This document shows, in pieces, positions 32,739 through 33,679 of a stretch of 33,679 bases of DNA. The notes beneath the pieces are model-generated. The model saw only the letters and a list, made by a program, of their open reading frames with translations. It was not told the origin of the DNA and did not search any database. Made by a program: the position numbers and the translations under genes. Source of the DNA: Adlercreutzia rubneri (GTDB lineage: Bacteria; Actinomycetota; Coriobacteriia; Coriobacteriales; Eggerthellaceae); assembly GCF_009755265.1 (NCBI RefSeq), contig NZ_WPOO01000023.1:1-33679 (forward strand), read 5' to 3'. Numbering within the stretch: position 1 is the first letter of the stretch; every line of letters begins with the position of its first letter.

Positions 32739-33530
32739 TCAGCTTTCCGCGGGCTGCGCGTACACGAGCGTCCTCTCGTTCGCGTAGGTCGTGTACGAGC
32801 AGGTCACGAACGTGAACAGCTGCGAAGCGTTTTCGTCGTTCGATATGCGCACGTCGCACTCCTCGAAGCGTTGCGCGTACCAGGCGCGCATCTCGTCGGC
32901 GGATGAGAAGTCCGTCCGCTTGGCGTTTTCGCTGCCGTCGATCACGTCCACCGCCGACACGGAAAGCTCCATGGCCCCGTTGGGAGTTTGCAGCTCGATG
33001 GTCGGATGCGAGCGCGCGAACGCCTCGTCCGAGTAGCGCGCGAAGTCAGCGAACATCGCCACGAATCCGCCGCCCATGTTGTGACCGAACACCACCGCGC
33101 TCATGCCGCCCACGCCGTCGCACGCCGCGTCCACGTAGGGGCATCCGTAGGGGTTCCACGAGCGGTAGATGTCGTGGCTCAGGTAGTAATCGGGGTCGCC
33201 GCCCGGCGCCTGCACGACGGCGTAGTCGATGGCGGTGCCATCGACGCTCACCCACGCGACGATCGCGGGGTTCACAACCCGCCAGTAATCCCAATCGACC
33301 CCTTCGGCATCTGCCGCGGTGGGCGATTCGTTCGAAGCCATTGCGGAAACCGCTGCCGCTGACAGGCTTCCGAACGGCTGCCCCCTGGGGTTGGGCACCA
33401 CCGACGCGGCGCTTCCGGCGGTCGATGCCTGGAAGGCGGCCATCGCCCCGCAGAGGGCGAGCAGCAGGATCCCGGCGAGAAGCCAGCCCGCCGCCCTCCG
33501 CCTCGGTCGCTTGTGGTCGGCTTCGCTCAT
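32739..33530 (-). CDS. srtB: class B sortase
   Basis: A 263-residue membrane-anchored transpeptidase with an N-terminal helix (residues 14-32). The catalytic His150 is in VFGHNMGGGF, the Cys244 in FTFVTCSYTT, and the Arg253 in NERTLVYA. This spacing and the TLxTC-like motif are normal for class B sortases. It attaches surface proteins to the cell wall; the adhesin encoded just downstream is the obvious substrate. The ATG at 33530 has GGAAGGGGG upstream and overlaps the stop of a short open frame that runs in from the right edge. A strong hairpin sits 16 bp before the start. Confidence 0.93.
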   Translation of the reverse strand: MSEADHKRPRRRAAGWLLAGILLLALCGAMAAFQASTAGSAASVVPNPRGQPFGSLSAAAVSAMASNESPTAADAEGVDWDYWRVVNPAIVAWVSVDGTAIDYAVVQAPGGDPDYYLSHDIYRSWNPYGCPYVDAACDGVGGMSAVVFGHNMGGGFVAMFADFARYSDEAFARSHPTIELQTPNGAMELSVSAVDVIDGSENAKRTDFSSADEMRAWYAQRFEECDVRISNDENASQLFTFVTCSYTTYANERTLVYAQPAES

Positions 33531-33679
33531 TGGCTGCCCCCTTCCAAAACCGAAGGCGGCCCCGCAGAGCCGCCTTCGGTTTTCGTTTCTCTCCGGTATG
33601 AGGTTTTATTTCCGGCAAGGTTGGTTGCCATCCCCTTCTTCGGCTGGTAATCCCCGGAAGGGGGTGGGGTGTGGGGAGG
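33527..33679 (-). CDS. possible 3' end of a gene entering from the right
   Basis: A frame without stops runs from the right edge for 50 codons and ends at a TGA that overlaps the sortase ATG as ATGA, the coupling used elsewhere in this element. The peptide (PKKGMATNLAGNKTSYRRET and a Gly/Ser end) matches nothing that I know and it passes through the hairpin, so this may be chance. Confidence 0.25.
   Translation of the reverse strand, partial: PPHTPPPSGDYQPKKGMATNLAGNKTSYRRETKTEGGSAGPPSVLEGGSQ
33546..33583. repeat. 15-bp perfect inverted repeat directly before the sortase gene
   Basis: AAAACCGAAGGCGGC (33546-33560), eight-base loop, GCCGCCTTCGGTTTT (33569-33583). On the plus strand the stem is followed by TTTTCGTTT, so it could act as a terminator in either direction. 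On the minus strand it lies right before the sortase ribosome binding site, where it might attenuate or insulate sortase expression. Confidence 0.75.

Noticed and set aside
30639..32906. 755-codon plus-strand frame opposite the SpaA adhesin and sortase
   Set aside because: Mirror of the repeated adhesin codons; no signal, domain or ribosome binding site.

Overview
The window reads as a high-GC actinobacterial chromosome, most likely a gut Coriobacteriia / Eggerthellaceae-type organism. This is inferred from very GC-rich genes with frequent GTG/TTG starts, AAAGGAGG-like ribosome binding sites, Tat-lipoprotein exporters and a Tn1549-type conjugative element. I cannot name the species from sequence alone. 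Base composition is patchy: the left 1.5 kb and the 6.35-7.4 kb stretch are visibly less GC-rich than the 7.4-33.7 kb block.

Region 1 (1-6450, chromosomal or older flank): the C-terminal part of a DASS/SLC13-like membrane transporter, cut by the window edge, is followed in the same operon by a type II thioesterase. Convergent to these is a four-gene Dpp/Opp/Nik-type ABC importer operon on the minus strand (Tat lipoprotein substrate-binding protein, two permeases, one fused double ATPase). A good sigma70-type promoter drives it. Four GGTACC-centred direct repeats with about 22 bp spacing lie at the extreme left.

Region 2 (6450-7416): an AT-richer gap and a helix-turn-helix-like protein on the plus strand, convergent with the last conjugation gene. 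The left edge of the integrated element probably lies in or near this region. No integrase or excisionase is visible in the window.

Region 3 (7413-33679): a nearly complete Tn1549-like integrative conjugative element core, almost all on the minus strand. Read from right to left in transcription order it holds: class B sortase, NlpC/P60-SpaA surface adhesin, a 2013-codon ArdC-like/N6-methylase/SNF2-helicase giant protein, three stand-alone DNA methyltransferases, a Toprim protein, an oriT-like hairpin cluster, MobC, relaxase, PcfB/DUF3801, an ArdC-like protein, VirD4 coupling protein, Maff2-like and VirB6/TrbL-like membrane proteins, PrgI, VirB4 and a CHAP hydrolase. The genes are tightly packed, with many ATGA-type overlaps. 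Together they would process the DNA at oriT (MobC, relaxase), couple it to the channel (VirD4), build the channel (Maff2, TrbL, PrgI, VirB4), open the cell wall (CHAP, NlpC), attach to partner cells (SpaA, sortase) and protect the incoming DNA (ArdC-like and methylase proteins).

Two plus-strand cargo genes are spliced into this core at 19.3-21.4 kb: an Abi_2/AbiD-F-type HEPN protein and a DUF4238 protein, separated by a terminator. This looks like a defence cargo site beside the oriT module. The most unusual observation is a complete tnpV-like gene, with its own ribosome binding site, lying in another frame inside the giant helicase ORF. The giant ORF reads through it only as Gly/Arg/Glu low-complexity sequence.
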